Assembly: GCA_041399205.1 (NCBI GenBank)
Contig: JAWKTK010000008.1
Location: 186,001 to 250,000, forward strand
Direction of reading: 5' to 3'
Source of the DNA: JAGQOZ01 sp041399205
GTDB lineage: Bacteria; Planctomycetota; Planctomycetia; Pirellulales; Pirellulaceae
DNA length: 64,000 bases
Shown: positions 45,722-56,500 of the stretch, piece after piece
Position numbering within the stretch: the first letter of the stretch is position 1
Layout: each line of letters starts with the position of its first letter
Translations under genes and position numbers: made by a program
Notes under the pieces: model-generated
Database searches by the model: none
The model's input: only the letters and a program-made list of their open reading frames with translations
Told to the model about the DNA's origin: nothing

Positions 45722-46954
45722 TTACGCCAACAACTTTTGGATACGGTCGACTGCTTCTTCCACGTTGGCGCGGCTGTTAAAAGCACTTAGACGAAAATAA
45801 CCTTCGCCCGCCGCACCAAAGCCGCTGCCCGGAGTGCCAACCAAATGACTGCTTTCCAGTAGGTGATCAAAGAACGCCCAGCTGGTCAAATTGTTGGGCG
45901 TCTTCAGCCACACATAGGGCGCGTCTTGTCCGCCATAAACTTGGATACCAACTTTCTGCAGTCCGTCGCTTAGCAACGCGGCGTTCTGCATGTAGAACGC
46001 AATCAATTCGGCAATCTGGCTTTTCCCTTCGGGCGAATACGCCGCCTCGGCACCTCGTTGAATGGGATAAGAAACGCCATTGAACTTGGTACAGTGTCGC
46101 CGGTTCCACAACGCATGAATCGAATGGTGCGAACCATCGGCCGACTTGCCTTGCAGTGACTTCGGCACGACGGTGAAGGCACAACGAGTGCCGGTGAACC
46201 CAGCATTCTTGCTGAACGAACGGAATTCAATCGCGACGTCCTTGGCACCTTCGACTTCGTAAATCGAATGCGGAATTTCTGGATTGGAAATGAAGCTTTC
46301 ATACGCTGCATCAAAGAAAATGATGGCGTCGTGTGATTTGGCGTAATCCACCCACTTTTGTAATGTCTCTTTGGTGGCGACCGTGCCTGTCGGATTGTTA
46401 GGGTAACACAAGTAAATCAGATCTACTTTTTGAGCAGGCAATTCGGGCACAAAATTATTCTCGGCCGTGACCGGCAGATAGACCAACCCAGCGTATCGAC
46501 CCGATTCGTCGGCTTGGCCGGTTCGACCTGCCATGACATTCGTATCGACGTACACCGGGTAGACCGGATCGGTAATGGCCACCACATTGTTGTTGCCAAA
46601 GATATCCAGAATGTTACCCGTATCACATTTGGAACCGTCAGAAACAAAGACTTCGTCGGCGTCTACCTGACAACCTCGATTGGCAAAACAGTTGTCCACA
46701 ATTGCTTGGCGCAGAAAGTCATAGCCCTGTTCCGGCCCGTATCCTCGAAACGTATCGCGGTTGGCCATTTCATCCACCGCCGCATGCATGGCTTGGACAA
46801 TCGCGGAGGGCAATGGTTCGGTGACATCGCCAATTCCCAGCCGAATGACGTTCGCGTCGGGATGCGTTTCGCAGTACTTTTTCACTCGCCGACCAATTTC
46901 GGGAAACAGATAACCTGCTTTGAGTTTCAGATAGTGATCGTTGATCTGCGCCAT
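45722..46954 (-). CDS. dapL: LL-diaminopimelate aminotransferase
   Basis: The 410-residue PLP enzyme matches DapL in length and landmarks: LKAGYLFPEIGRRV at the start, VIRLGIGDVTEPLP, GYGPEQGYDFLR, DPVYPVYVDTNVM, YLCYPNNPTGT, the PLP lysine in FRSFSKNAGFTGTRC and FRLSAFNSR near the end. It converts tetrahydrodipicolinate directly to LL-diaminopimelate for lysine and peptidoglycan synthesis, the pathway form used by planctomycetes, chlamydiae and plants. It is a single gene with no other dap gene in the window. The ATG lies near a GAGGCAT-like sequence; the start agrees with the family. Confidence 0.95.
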   Translation of the reverse strand: MAQINDHYLKLKAGYLFPEIGRRVKKYCETHPDANVIRLGIGDVTEPLPSAIVQAMHAAVDEMANRDTFRGYGPEQGYDFLRQAIVDNCFANRGCQVDADEVFVSDGSKCDTGNILDIFGNNNVVAITDPVYPVYVDTNVMAGRTGQADESGRYAGLVYLPVTAENNFVPELPAQKVDLIYLCYPNNPTGTVATKETLQKWVDYAKSHDAIIFFDAAYESFISNPEIPHSIYEVEGAKDVAIEFRSFSKNAGFTGTRCAFTVVPKSLQGKSADGSHHSIHALWNRRHCTKFNGVSYPIQRGAEAAYSPEGKSQIAELIAFYMQNAALLSDGLQKVGIQVYGGQDAPYVWLKTPNNLTSWAFFDHLLESSHLVGTPGSGFGAAGEGYFRLSAFNSRANVEEAVDRIQKLLA

Positions 46955-47113
46955 GAGAATGCCTCCCGATTCGTTGGACCATTGTCAGTTTTTCACAACG
47001 AAGCGTTGTAAGCCAGATTGGCGTTTTGTTCAAGCGATGTAGCGCCCACGAACCGCTCGAAAGTCACGCTTACCCGCCGACGAGATTGCCATTTTGGATA
47101 GTCCAAAACGCAA

Positions 47114-47147
47114 GACGGCTCGATTCGCCGCAACGAATCGAGCCGTC
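47114..47147. terminator. Perfect 14-base-stem hairpin after the zincin gene
   Basis: GACGGCTCGATTCG (47114-47127) is the reverse complement of CGAATCGAGCCGTC (47134-47147), with a six-base loop. Reading the minus strand it lies 57 bases after the stop at 47204 and is followed by TTGCGTTTT. It acts as terminator for the 51118-47204 gene and insulates dapL. Confidence 0.75.
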
Positions 47148-47203
47148 CGTTTGGTAGTCTTGCTGGTTCGAAAAAAATGAATTCGAACTGTAGCGAACCG
47201 AAA

Positions 47204-50200
47204 TTACAAGATCGACTTCTGAGCCAATTCGTCGGCGATCGACTCAATGGCGGCGTCCAGTTTGTCGTCTTTCGAATCCTGTAATACCGAATCGACAGCC
47301 GCGGCCACCAACCGATTGGGTCGAACCGAACCGACGTCGGCCATGCTTTCGCCTTCTGCCGATTGCAAGTTCAACTGATTGATGACCAACAACGCGTCGA
47401 TGGGCGAAATATTACCGTCTCGACTCACATCCAACGCCGTGCTGAAGACTCGCTGAGCCTGCGGCATGTTCAGATAATTGATGACCATCAAGGCGTCGAT
47501 GGGCGAAATCACGTTGTCTCGGTTCACGTCCAGCGGAGTGCCACTGGTGGAACCGGTGCCGCCCGTTTCGCCCGTGCCGGAATCCGTAATGACCAGATCC
47601 AGCGAACGATATTCAATCTGTTCGGTTGGAATGGGATCGTCTTGATTGAACAACAAGACGTCGTGTGCTGGCGAAACATCGGCGGGCGTGTTCATGAAAT
47701 TCGCCACGCCAGCGTTGGTGGCAATCATGGGGATCGAGAACACTGCGATTTCATCGCCACCCACTTGCTGAAGCCCATCAAAGGCCCCTACTTCGTCAAT
47801 CAAGCCCAGGTTCGAAATATCTCCGGACTGCTGATTTGGATACAGCGGATTGTATTCAATGACCGATCCAGCCGGGATTTGAACCAAGTTGGAATCGTAG
47901 AAGATATCCATGTACGCGGCAAAGACACCCGTCGGATCGTCTTCTCGCAAGTCTTGGACAATGCCCTGCAAGCGGAACGAATCACCCACAGCCACTTGGG
48001 AAATCGGCACGCCTTGATCATTTACGGCGGCCAATCGCATGGTGACCAAATCGGGTTGGACAAAGACAGAAACCACGGCTGTGTCACTGAGCCCGTTCAC
48101 ATCTTGCACGGTATAGGCAAACGTTTCCGTGCCCGAGAAGTTTGTAGCGGGCGTATACAGCAAGGTCACACCGTCCGCACCAACTTCAACGGTGCCGCCG
48201 TTGCTGGGCGTGCCGAGCGATACAATGCTGGTGCTCAATCGCAGCGAATCGTTCAGCATGACTTGCAAGCGATTGTCTTGCGAATTGCGACGCAACGTGT
48301 ACGAATCATTCGACGCGTCCGGTCCACCTCGTTCAATCGTCACGGCGTAATCTTCTACTTCGCCCGCAATCGCTGCGCCGGTGTACGAGATACCTCGTTC
48401 ATAACCGTAACGCAGTCGAGCGTACGTGGTGGTTTCCACGGCCCAGGTCGGCACTTGGAAGGTCAGATTATTCACGCCGGGCACGACGACCACATCCGAG
48501 AAAATCTGTTCGCCTGCGCGGTCCCAGCTTCCATCGCCATCAAAGTCGATCCAGCCTTGCAGTACGCCCGGCGATTGTGTGCCGTTTTCCACAGAAATGC
48601 TTAGGCTGGCGGTCGAACCAGGAATCAGCGTCGACAGGAACGAAACGCCGTCATTGTCGTCGCCGGACGAAGGACCCGCTTCGCCCGAAATGCTGTTGCC
48701 CAATTGGAAGTTGGCCACGACACCATGTGTGACACCAGCGGTTGGATACGGCGCCGGAGCACTACCGTAATCGAAACCTTCGTCCACGCCGTCGCCCACT
48801 TGGACAGCAAAGCCGTACCCGGTTAGCGTTTGATTGCTGACGCTCACAATGTGTTCGCCACCCAGCGGCGCGGTTTCCACAAAACCAGGCTTCACAACTT
48901 GACGCAGAGCAAAACTACCTTGCGGAGCATTCATGATGGTGAATTGTCCGTTGGCAAACGTAATGCCGGCTGGTTCACCAATGCCGATACGATTGTCACC
49001 ATTCACGTCCAGATAAACAATCTGGTCGCCCATGCCACCTTCTCCGGCATCTCGCACGCCATTCCCGTTGGCATCATTCCAAACCACACCGGTCACGTTC
49101 ACGCCAGTGCCGCCACCGGCTGCCCCGCCACCGTTGATTCCTTTTCCCGTGGTCAACACCATGGCAATGTTGTTGAGAGAATCCGACATCCCGGTGAAAA
49201 ACTCGAAGGTGCTGTATTCGTCGACAACGAAATCGAAATCGATGTCGTCCTGTGTTCCAAGAATACCGTCTGCGCCAACTTCGGCGTCATTGCGAACTCC
49301 GTCACCGCCGGTATCCATGATGTTTTCAACGTCATTGGTACTGTCAGTGTGCCAATTTCCGAAGAAATGTCCCGCTTCGTGAGACACGATGTTTCCAACG
49401 ACGTTTCCGACCAATTCGACCTTTGTGGCAGTCCTTTCATTCACAACATACCGGTTTGCTGAATCAAGTAGCGATGCGTCACCACTTAGAAAATCTAAAA
49501 GCACAACTGCGGTTTCTTCTGTGTCAAAATTTCCCACATCGATCGATTGAGCAATTCCCAAAGTGAATACTTCGAGTTCCGGGATCGTACCACCAATAAT
49601 CACGCGGCTGACGTTTGGGTCGCCATAGACATCTTCATGGTCACGACTATTTAGTATTGTTATTCCGTAATTTGGATTGTTGCCTCTTTCCAACATGTCT
49701 TTTTCTAAGTTCTCTCGGACTACGTCAATTACCGCATCGATTAGCGCGTTTTCATCGCGCGCGTCCAGTTCCCAATTTGCCATGAAATCTCTCATTGGCG
49801 ATAGTTGAACTTTCGATGCAAATAACTCGTCATTAAAAATTGCGTTGTCTAGCTCAGCACCGTCGAAGTCCAAGTACAAAATTTGATTGGTGCCTGTCGG
49901 CTGGCTCTCAAGCTCAGGTCGGCTGACCCGAAAATTCACTTCGTAGGCACCACGGCCTCGCGCGAGTCCCGAGCTAAGCAATCGCACGTAATACGTTCCG
50001 CTTGTGGGGACGACGTACGCCATAGACGCCATGCCGTCATCGGGAAACGGATAATCGATCGATGCGAATTGCGTTGTGTTTTGCGTCGTTCCGATCATTT
50101 CTTCACCTGACGACGAAAAAATGGCGACGTTGTTCGCTGCACCACGCGTATTAACTCCAACGATGTCGCCAGCGTTCAATTGGACTGCGTAGTAGTCAGG

Positions 50201-51118
50201 ATCCGGTGTATTTCGGCCTAGCGTTAACTCGTAGTCACCGGTCGTTAATGGGAAAAAGCCGGAGCCAGTTTCAAACGGGTTAATCGGTAGAAATGTGCCC
50301 GCAGCAATTTGTCCGGCCACGACAACGAAATAGTCATCTGATTCAGGAGCGACAAACGAAAAGTCGCTATCGGGAAGCCCGAATGCGTCAAAATTTCCGC
50401 CCATTAGCTCTCCAAGTGAGTTGTAGGCGAAAACAACGGAATCAAGCGCAGAACCTCGATAAAACGCTTCGATGCTTGCCGTGAGAATCTCGCCCTTTTC
50501 GACGTCACGAATCGCGAAGAAATCGTAGTCACCGGTCGTCAAACCAAAGGGTCCGTCTCCGATCACACCGTTTATCCGCACCGCATTACCAGTTGTAAGC
50601 CCCGTTTCGTTTGCCAATAAAATCGAGCCATCGTCTTCAATGTTAGACGTTACGTCGATTGCATCCACATCGACGTCAAATGAGCCGCGAACGTCGATCG
50701 CAGTCGATTCTCCGGCGTCAAATCCTAGCGGTAGTACCTGCGCGGACGCTCTCGTGTTGTTACTAAGTGCCGAGTCAATATTTTCCGCCTCAGAAATCCT
50801 AACCGCCGTTTGAATCGACTCACCCTCCGAGTCGAATTGAAAATCTGACAGGCCATCCGATCCTGTACGATTAGGAAAGTAGTTCAAAACTCGATAATTC
50901 ACGTAAGGCTCATTTGAGTGCGGATACTCAATTAACGGCGAAATATGTTTCGGAAAAATTTCGTCGAGCTTGACATGCGCCGGAACACTCTCCAGACCAT
51001 GTTCGTACAGCGGACCGTCAAAAGACGGAATCGCTGTTAGCAGATTCCGATCTTCTAAGGCTTCCATTGAAATCTTCTTCAGAGAAGCTCGTTCGTTCTT
51101 ACGACGCGTCTTCGACAT
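47204..51118 (-). CDS. Large secreted zincin with SdrD-like, GEVED, cadherin-like and dockerin domains
   Basis: From ATG 51118 (CGGAG upstream) the product has 1304 residues. The N-terminus is basic and carries the LEPR-XLL-type motif LEDRNLLTA at residues 21-29. Residues 100-420 have pre-peptidase-like beta units (DYDFFAIRDVEKGEILTASIEAF, DYYAVQLNAGDIVGVN). A metzincin-like motif HEAGHFFGNWH begins at His580, so it is likely a metalloprotease. Then an SdrD-like segment (VWNDANGNGVRDAGEGG), a GEVED domain (IAGEVEDYAV), a cadherin-like strand repeat and two dockerin/EF-hand repeats (DVNRDNVISPIDALMVIN and DVSRDGNISPIDALLVIN). It is exported and probably surface-bound. The 5' 1.7 kb is clearly more AT-rich than the rest. 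An upstream TTG is a less likely start. Confidence 0.9.
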   Translation of the reverse strand: MSKTRRKNERASLKKISMEALEDRNLLTAIPSFDGPLYEHGLESVPAHVKLDEIFPKHISPLIEYPHSNEPYVNYRVLNYFPNRTGSDGLSDFQFDSEGESIQTAVRISEAENIDSALSNNTRASAQVLPLGFDAGESTAIDVRGSFDVDVDAIDVTSNIEDDGSILLANETGLTTGNAVRINGVIGDGPFGLTTGDYDFFAIRDVEKGEILTASIEAFYRGSALDSVVFAYNSLGELMGGNFDAFGLPDSDFSFVAPESDDYFVVVAGQIAAGTFLPINPFETGSGFFPLTTGDYELTLGRNTPDPDYYAVQLNAGDIVGVNTRGAANNVAIFSSSGEEMIGTTQNTTQFASIDYPFPDDGMASMAYVVPTSGTYYVRLLSSGLARGRGAYEVNFRVSRPELESQPTGTNQILYLDFDGAELDNAIFNDELFASKVQLSPMRDFMANWELDARDENALIDAVIDVVRENLEKDMLERGNNPNYGITILNSRDHEDVYGDPNVSRVIIGGTIPELEVFTLGIAQSIDVGNFDTEETAVVLLDFLSGDASLLDSANRYVVNERTATKVELVGNVVGNIVSHEAGHFFGNWHTDSTNDVENIMDTGGDGVRNDAEVGADGILGTQDDIDFDFVVDEYSTFEFFTGMSDSLNNIAMVLTTGKGINGGGAAGGGTGVNVTGVVWNDANGNGVRDAGEGGMGDQIVYLDVNGDNRIGIGEPAGITFANGQFTIMNAPQGSFALRQVVKPGFVETAPLGGEHIVSVSNQTLTGYGFAVQVGDGVDEGFDYGSAPAPYPTAGVTHGVVANFQLGNSISGEAGPSSGDDNDGVSFLSTLIPGSTASLSISVENGTQSPGVLQGWIDFDGDGSWDRAGEQIFSDVVVVPGVNNLTFQVPTWAVETTTYARLRYGYERGISYTGAAIAGEVEDYAVTIERGGPDASNDSYTLRRNSQDNRLQVMLNDSLRLSTSIVSLGTPSNGGTVEVGADGVTLLYTPATNFSGTETFAYTVQDVNGLSDTAVVSVFVQPDLVTMRLAAVNDQGVPISQVAVGDSFRLQGIVQDLREDDPTGVFAAYMDIFYDSNLVQIPAGSVIEYNPLYPNQQSGDISNLGLIDEVGAFDGLQQVGGDEIAVFSIPMIATNAGVANFMNTPADVSPAHDVLLFNQDDPIPTEQIEYRSLDLVITDSGTGETGGTGSTSGTPLDVNRDNVISPIDALMVINYLNMPQAQRVFSTALDVSRDGNISPIDALLVINQLNLQSAEGESMADVGSVRPNRLVAAAVDSVLQDSKDDKLDAAIESIADELAQKSIL

Positions 51119-51594
51119 CTGCTCCGTACCTCTCGCTACCAAGAAATGCCGACGTTTTCAGTGCGGTTATCGCCGCCGGCTGTGTTGTTCGGTGGATTGT
51201 TTGCGGTATTCCAGACGACTAACTGGTGCAGCCGTCGGATACCGAATCTTCGAGTCTAATTGGTAGAATTCAAAAATTCCACTGCCTGTGTAAATTGCCT
51301 AAGTTAAACTTGGCGGTCGAGTTCGAAAATGAATCATCTAATCAGATTGCAAATCTGGGACCAAGGCAAGAAGTGACCAGGGATGCTCGAAACGTATGCT
51401 TCGATTCTTTGACGTTTCGTGGTTCGAGTCAAGCGATTTCGCAGCGAAGGAAGCGAAAGTGAGCGAACAACGCCAAGGTGAGCTTGATCTTTGAATTTCT
51501 TCGAATGGACCGAATGGCCAAGCCAAGATGATGCAGCTGCGTCTTTTTGCTACACCCATTTTCTAAACGCCAATCCAAACGGATCGGTGAAAGC
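51119..51594. other. Intergenic region upstream of the zincin gene, nothing recognised
   Basis: This stretch holds the promoter of the zincin gene on the minus strand and lies after the BBP7 terminator. Composition is AT-rich like the 5' part of the zincin gene. Short inverted repeats such as AGATTGCAAATCT occur; no gene is supported. Confidence 0.45.
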
Positions 51595-51623
51595 AAAAAA
51601 AAACGCGCAACCAAGGCTGCGCG
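51595..51623 (-). terminator. Intrinsic terminator of the BBP7 gene
   Basis: On the minus strand CGCGCA (51623-51618) pairs with TGCGCG (51609-51604) around an eight-base loop, followed by nine T residues. It lies 102 bases after the stop of the BBP7 gene at 51725. Confidence 0.8.
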
Positions 51624-51724
51624 CTTTCTGAGACGGAAATGTGTCATCAACTGGTCAGTCGCGGGCCGGACTCACATTTCTCTGTGATCCGGCCTACCTT
51701 CTTGAAGCGGCTCTATTTGTACTG

Positions 51725-52969
51725 CTACCAAGTCCATTCGATGCCCACATTGGCACCGTGGAAGACCACGTCGTCATTGTTGTTAACAAAAGCGGTTCGA
51801 GCAGTCAGAGGTGAATTGGTATTGAAATTCTCAATGGCCGTGGCCACGCCCGACACAAACAGCACTTGATAACCAGCTCGGATTGCCATTTTCGGGGAAA
51901 CTCGGAAGATGCCGTTCAGCCCTGCGTCCGCGACAAACGCCGCGTCGCTGGCACTTTCCAGTTCAGAAAAGGCAACACTGGGCGCCCAGGTTTTCTGTTT
52001 GCTGTGAGCTCCGTACAGTCCCGCCTTCGCGTCGCCAGCGATCTTGAACCGAGGCGTAACGCACAAAGCCATATCGCCACCCAATTGCACGCCCACCAGA
52101 TCGTTGTCCGTTTTGACGTGGTAGTTCAATTGGCTGAGGTTGGTACGAGTTCGGTAGATCAGGTCGTCGGCCAAGCGGAAGTAGCGAACGCCCACCAAGA
52201 ACGAACTGTGCACAAGGCAGTTGGCTGAAACCCAACGATGTCGAACGTTGAGTTCGCCATTATCTAGTTCGGACGAAAAAGCCACACTGTGATGATAGGC
52301 GGCATCGGTCTCTGGAAAGCCGTTAAACGGGTTGGTGCCAAAATCGCTGAACACCGAATAGAGATTGTCGCCACTGTTTGCCGATGCAGACGAATTCCAA
52401 TTGAAACCGCCAAAATAGGTTGCTTCAATGTTGGTAGCCGGCCCAATCAAATAGGCTCCAGTGATGCGAAATCCTGACGTATTGCTGATATCCAAATCAC
52501 TGGCACTCAACGCTTCAGGCCCCAAAATGCCTTCGGAAGAAAACGCCAAATTGTCGTCGAATTCTCGGTTCCAGTAGAGCCAAGATGCTTCAAAGTCGAA
52601 CCATCGAGGTGTGCAGCAGCCGCCGGTGCCCATCGGACCATTTTGATTGTAAAGCGAAGGGCCTCCATTGCCGTAGGGCAGCCCCATTTCGGCATTTCCC
52701 AAAGCGCCGACCATGCCCGAAAGCGGTCCGCCCATCATGCCGCCGCCCATCATGCCGCCGCCAAGTCCTCCTAACACACCGCAGCTGCCGTCCGAGCATC
52801 CATAGGCACTGCAGTCGGTGCAGGATGCCGGCTGGACAAAGCCTGGGCCAGCTTGTGGAGCGTAAGCGTGTTGAACACCTTGTCCAAGAACCGCCGTTGC
52901 GAACCAGCTGGCAGTGGCGCTGGTTAGAAAACAGAGGAACACTCTATTCCATCGAATCCGGGTCATCAT
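51725..52969 (-). CDS. BBP7-like outer membrane beta-barrel protein
   Basis: The 414-residue protein has a signal peptide (VFLCFLTSATASWFATAVLGQ), a Cys/Gly/Met-rich linker (CTDCSAYGCSDGSCGVLGG, then GGGMMGGGMMGG) and a C-terminal beta-barrel from about residue 125 (PRWFDFEASWLYWNREFDDNLAF, FRITGAYLIGPATNIEATYFG) ending in an alternating strand HGANVGIEWTW. This is the BBP7 family of planctomycete barrel proteins. The barrel probably sits in the outer membrane; a pore role is an inference. ATG ATG at 52969 and 52966 is preceded by GAACGGAA. It lies between two giant secreted zincins transcribed in opposite directions. Confidence 0.88.
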   Translation of the reverse strand: MMTRIRWNRVFLCFLTSATASWFATAVLGQGVQHAYAPQAGPGFVQPASCTDCSAYGCSDGSCGVLGGLGGGMMGGGMMGGPLSGMVGALGNAEMGLPYGNGGPSLYNQNGPMGTGGCCTPRWFDFEASWLYWNREFDDNLAFSSEGILGPEALSASDLDISNTSGFRITGAYLIGPATNIEATYFGGFNWNSSASANSGDNLYSVFSDFGTNPFNGFPETDAAYHHSVAFSSELDNGELNVRHRWVSANCLVHSSFLVGVRYFRLADDLIYRTRTNLSQLNYHVKTDNDLVGVQLGGDMALCVTPRFKIAGDAKAGLYGAHSKQKTWAPSVAFSELESASDAAFVADAGLNGIFRVSPKMAIRAGYQVLFVSGVATAIENFNTNSPLTARTAFVNNNDDVVFHGANVGIEWTW

Positions 52970-53589
52970 TTCCGTTCTCCAAGTTCCGTCCCAACGGCCG
53001 GATATCTGCTATTTCCGTCTTTATCGATTGAGCCGAGCAATGCAATGCAACTCGACTTTCCCCTACACTCGCTAGAGACTATCGGCGCGGAACAAAAGAA
53101 ATAACGACGACTTTTCGAATTACCGGAACAGCCTTTCCAGACAACCCAACCTGCCAAAGGTGAGCTTTTCTGGGTCAGCTGTCGCAAGTTGCTGCAATGG
53201 AATCCAACGTTCATTCCAGGGCTGGGGCCGCCATTCGGACCGAATGTTCTGGAAATTCGGCCGAATGGGATTTGGATAGCCTGTGGTATGGACTTTGCTA
53301 TGCGAATGAAGGCTGGATAGCCGCGAAGGCAGAATTGCATTTTTCATCAAATTCAGCTTGACCACTACACACTGTCCAATTTAGGCAGTTCATGTAAAAC
53401 TAGGTTGAATGGGGTTTCTTGCAAACGAAAGTTGCCAAATTATAATCAGCTGAATTGCTATAAACATTTTGGCTGGCAATGTTTGCGCACACTGCTCTTA
53501 GTTGCTTGCTGGCAGATTTCCACATAGATTAAGCGCGGTTGACATACATCTGGCGCGCAGTTCGGAACCCGAATTAGAGGTAGCTCGCA
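52970..53589. other. Divergent promoter region, nothing else recognised
   Basis: These 620 bases lie between the BBP7 gene (minus) and the giant zincin gene (plus). TTGACA occurs at 53539-53544 but without a good -10 box. No gene or hairpin is supported. Confidence 0.4.
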
Positions 53590-56500
53590 ATGGTACAAGG
53601 GTCCCATCGAAACAATGATCGAGACGGACTACGCTTCGGAAACTCGAAAAAGAAGCGGAAAAACGATCGCGTTCGCTCGTCTGGCAACGTGGAGAGTCTG
53701 GAACAGCGAATGCTGTTGACGACCACTCCGCAGTTGATCGGCATATTGCCGAATGACGGTGAGATTCTGGAAGAAGGTCAGGTTCTCAATACGGCGCCAA
53801 CCGAATTGACGTTCCGCTTCACGGAAAATTCGTCGTTAGAAGGCGTCGATATCGCATCGCAGATTCGCATCATTCGCAGCGGGCAGGACGGCGTGTTCAC
53901 CAATGGGAACAACATCGTCATCACTCCCGGCTACGCTGGAGTTGGCGATCAGGACAATGAAGCGGTGGTTCGCTTTTCGACAACGTTGGTAGACGATCGT
54001 TACCAAATTGAAGCGTTTGGCCAGACAGTAACATTCGATTTGGACTTGGGCGCCAAGATTGTTTCTGTGGTGCCTCAACCGATCACTCGCAGCGGCACCA
54101 CTCTTTCCCAAGCTCGCAATCAGATTGTCGTCTATTTCAATGATGACGATCTGCGTAGTGGTTCGGCGTCGGATCAAGGTTTCTACCAACTGATCTTTAC
54201 CAATGATACGGCGACCAACGCGGACAACGGTTCGATCCATCGACCAACTCGAGTTGTCTACGATCCAGTTTCGGACAGCGCCACGCTGACGTTTGCTCAG
54301 AACTTAGAAGACTTGGCCACTGGTGAAGGCACTTATCGTTTGCGCATTGGCACAGACGAAGTTCAACCTGCCGCGCCGCTGGAAATCACGGTCGACGTCG
54401 ATTCGGGCTCCAGTTTCAGTACGGCATTGGATCTGGGGCAACTTACCAGCACCAGCAAGATCGTCTCGGCGGAAATTGAAGCGGAAGAATTTTCGCTGCA
54501 GTATCCTGGTTCGAACGATGATCCGGGACATCGAGACCTTCAATGGGAAACGGGCGAACAGCACATTACCGACCAGGTCAATGACGACTACACCGCTGAA
54601 CGCACGGTCGATACGAATCCGGGCGTTTCGACCATTGGTTATGTTTTCCGAGACGTCTACGGTGCGGATCCTCGCGGAGTGCCTTTGCGTAACCTGATTA
54701 CCGAAGCGCAAAAACAACGGACTCGAGAAATCTTTTCGCTATATTCGCAATACATCGGCGCGCAGTTCTTTGAAGTTGATGAAGACGTGTTGCCGGACTT
54801 GCTGTCGGCTGGCGTGGAAGTCTTTAGTATTGTGACAGGTGATCTTCGCGCGATCAATCCGACGGTGCCGACTGGTCCTGGCGGAGTGATTGGTTTGGCG
54901 GGCAGTGTCATTGATCCGGTTTTGGGCGCGATCCCGACCGCCATCATGGACAATGCCGAAGCGTGGGATGATACGTACGGTGAAGATTGGTTTGAAACCG
55001 GCATGCACGAAATCGGGCACTTGCTTGGTTTAGGGCATACCTACGATCTGCCGCCGGGCACCATCATGGGCAACTATCAAATTGCCAACTACGAACCGGA
55101 ACCGGTCTTTCCGGGTGACAATGACATTGTCCACGCGCAAAGCTTGCATCGTCCGGAAAGCGTGGACATTGATTTGTACCAATTCAACGTTCAGCAGACC
55201 GGTCTGTTCAGTGCGGAAACGATTGCAGAGCGTCAAACCGATTCCAGTTTGCTTGACACTGTCATTCAACTGTATCGGCAAGACAGTGCGGGGAACAAGA
55301 TCCTGGTCGCACGGAATGACGACTACTACAGCAACGATTCCTTCCTGGAAATGGAGCTGACCCCCGGCACCTATTTCTTGGGCGTGACCGCCAAAGGCAA
55401 TGACCAGTACGATGCCGACGTAGAAGACAGCGGAAGTGGTGGACGCACACAAGGCGAATATGATTTGCGTCTAAACTTCCGTCCTCAAGTCAACAATTCG
55501 CTGGTCGACTTGACGGGTACGGCGTTGGACGGCGATGCCGATGGAAATCCGGGCGGCGTCTTCAACTATTGGTTCAAAGTCGCTTCGCCAGAAAACACCA
55601 TCTACGTGGACAAAGCGGCATCGGGCAACGGTACCGGTTCGCTATCCTCGCCATTCAAGAATATTGCATCGGCGTTTGCCGCTGCGGCTCCTGGTGACGT
55701 GGTGCGCATTGTGGGGAACGGCGGAGCGGACGGTAATCTTTCTACCTTGGCCGATAATCTGGCTTACGAAATTGGTTTCAATCGACTGAATCAACCGTTA
55801 CAAGATGGTTCGTCCATGGAAGTGCCTCAGGGCGTAACGGTGATGATTGACGAAGGAACCGTCTTCAAGATTCGTCGAGCCAGAATTGGCGTGGGTAGTT
55901 CTTCGCCCAATGTGAATCGGAGTGCGGCGGCGTTGCAAGTTTTGGGAACGCCCAATCACAGCGTCATTTTCACCTCCTACAACGACCAATCCATTGGCGT
56001 GGATACCGAACCGTTGGCCACGTCGCCCAGCCCGGGAGATTGGGGCGGGATTGTCTTCCAGAACGACGTGGATCGAGCAGAAGGTCGATTCGAATATGAA
56101 CGCCAAGGCATCTTCCTGAACTACGTCAACCACGCCGACTTTCGCTTTGGCGGTGGTGAAGTCATTGTCAATTCGGTCCAGCAGATTGTCACGCCGATCC
56201 AAATGGTGGAAGCCAGACCCACTCTGTCTCACAACGTGATTTCGCGAAGTGCAGATGCGGCCATGTCGGCTGACCCCAATTCGTTTGAAGAAACCAACTT
56301 CCACGCACCTCGGTATCAACAAGTTCCGTTTACTTCGGACTACACTCGAGTTGGTCCGGATATCCATGACAACCGTTTGACCAACAATTCGATCAACGCG
56401 TTGTTTGTTTCGATTCAAACGGCGTCGGGCGCGGATCCCAAGAAATTGACGGTTTCCGCGCGGTTTGACGATCGCGACATTGTGCACGCGATCTCCGAAA

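Noticed and set aside
47363..48604. Plus-strand open frame of 413 residues
   Set aside because: It is the mirror of the zincin gene's GEVED and dockerin region and shows no start signal or family motif.
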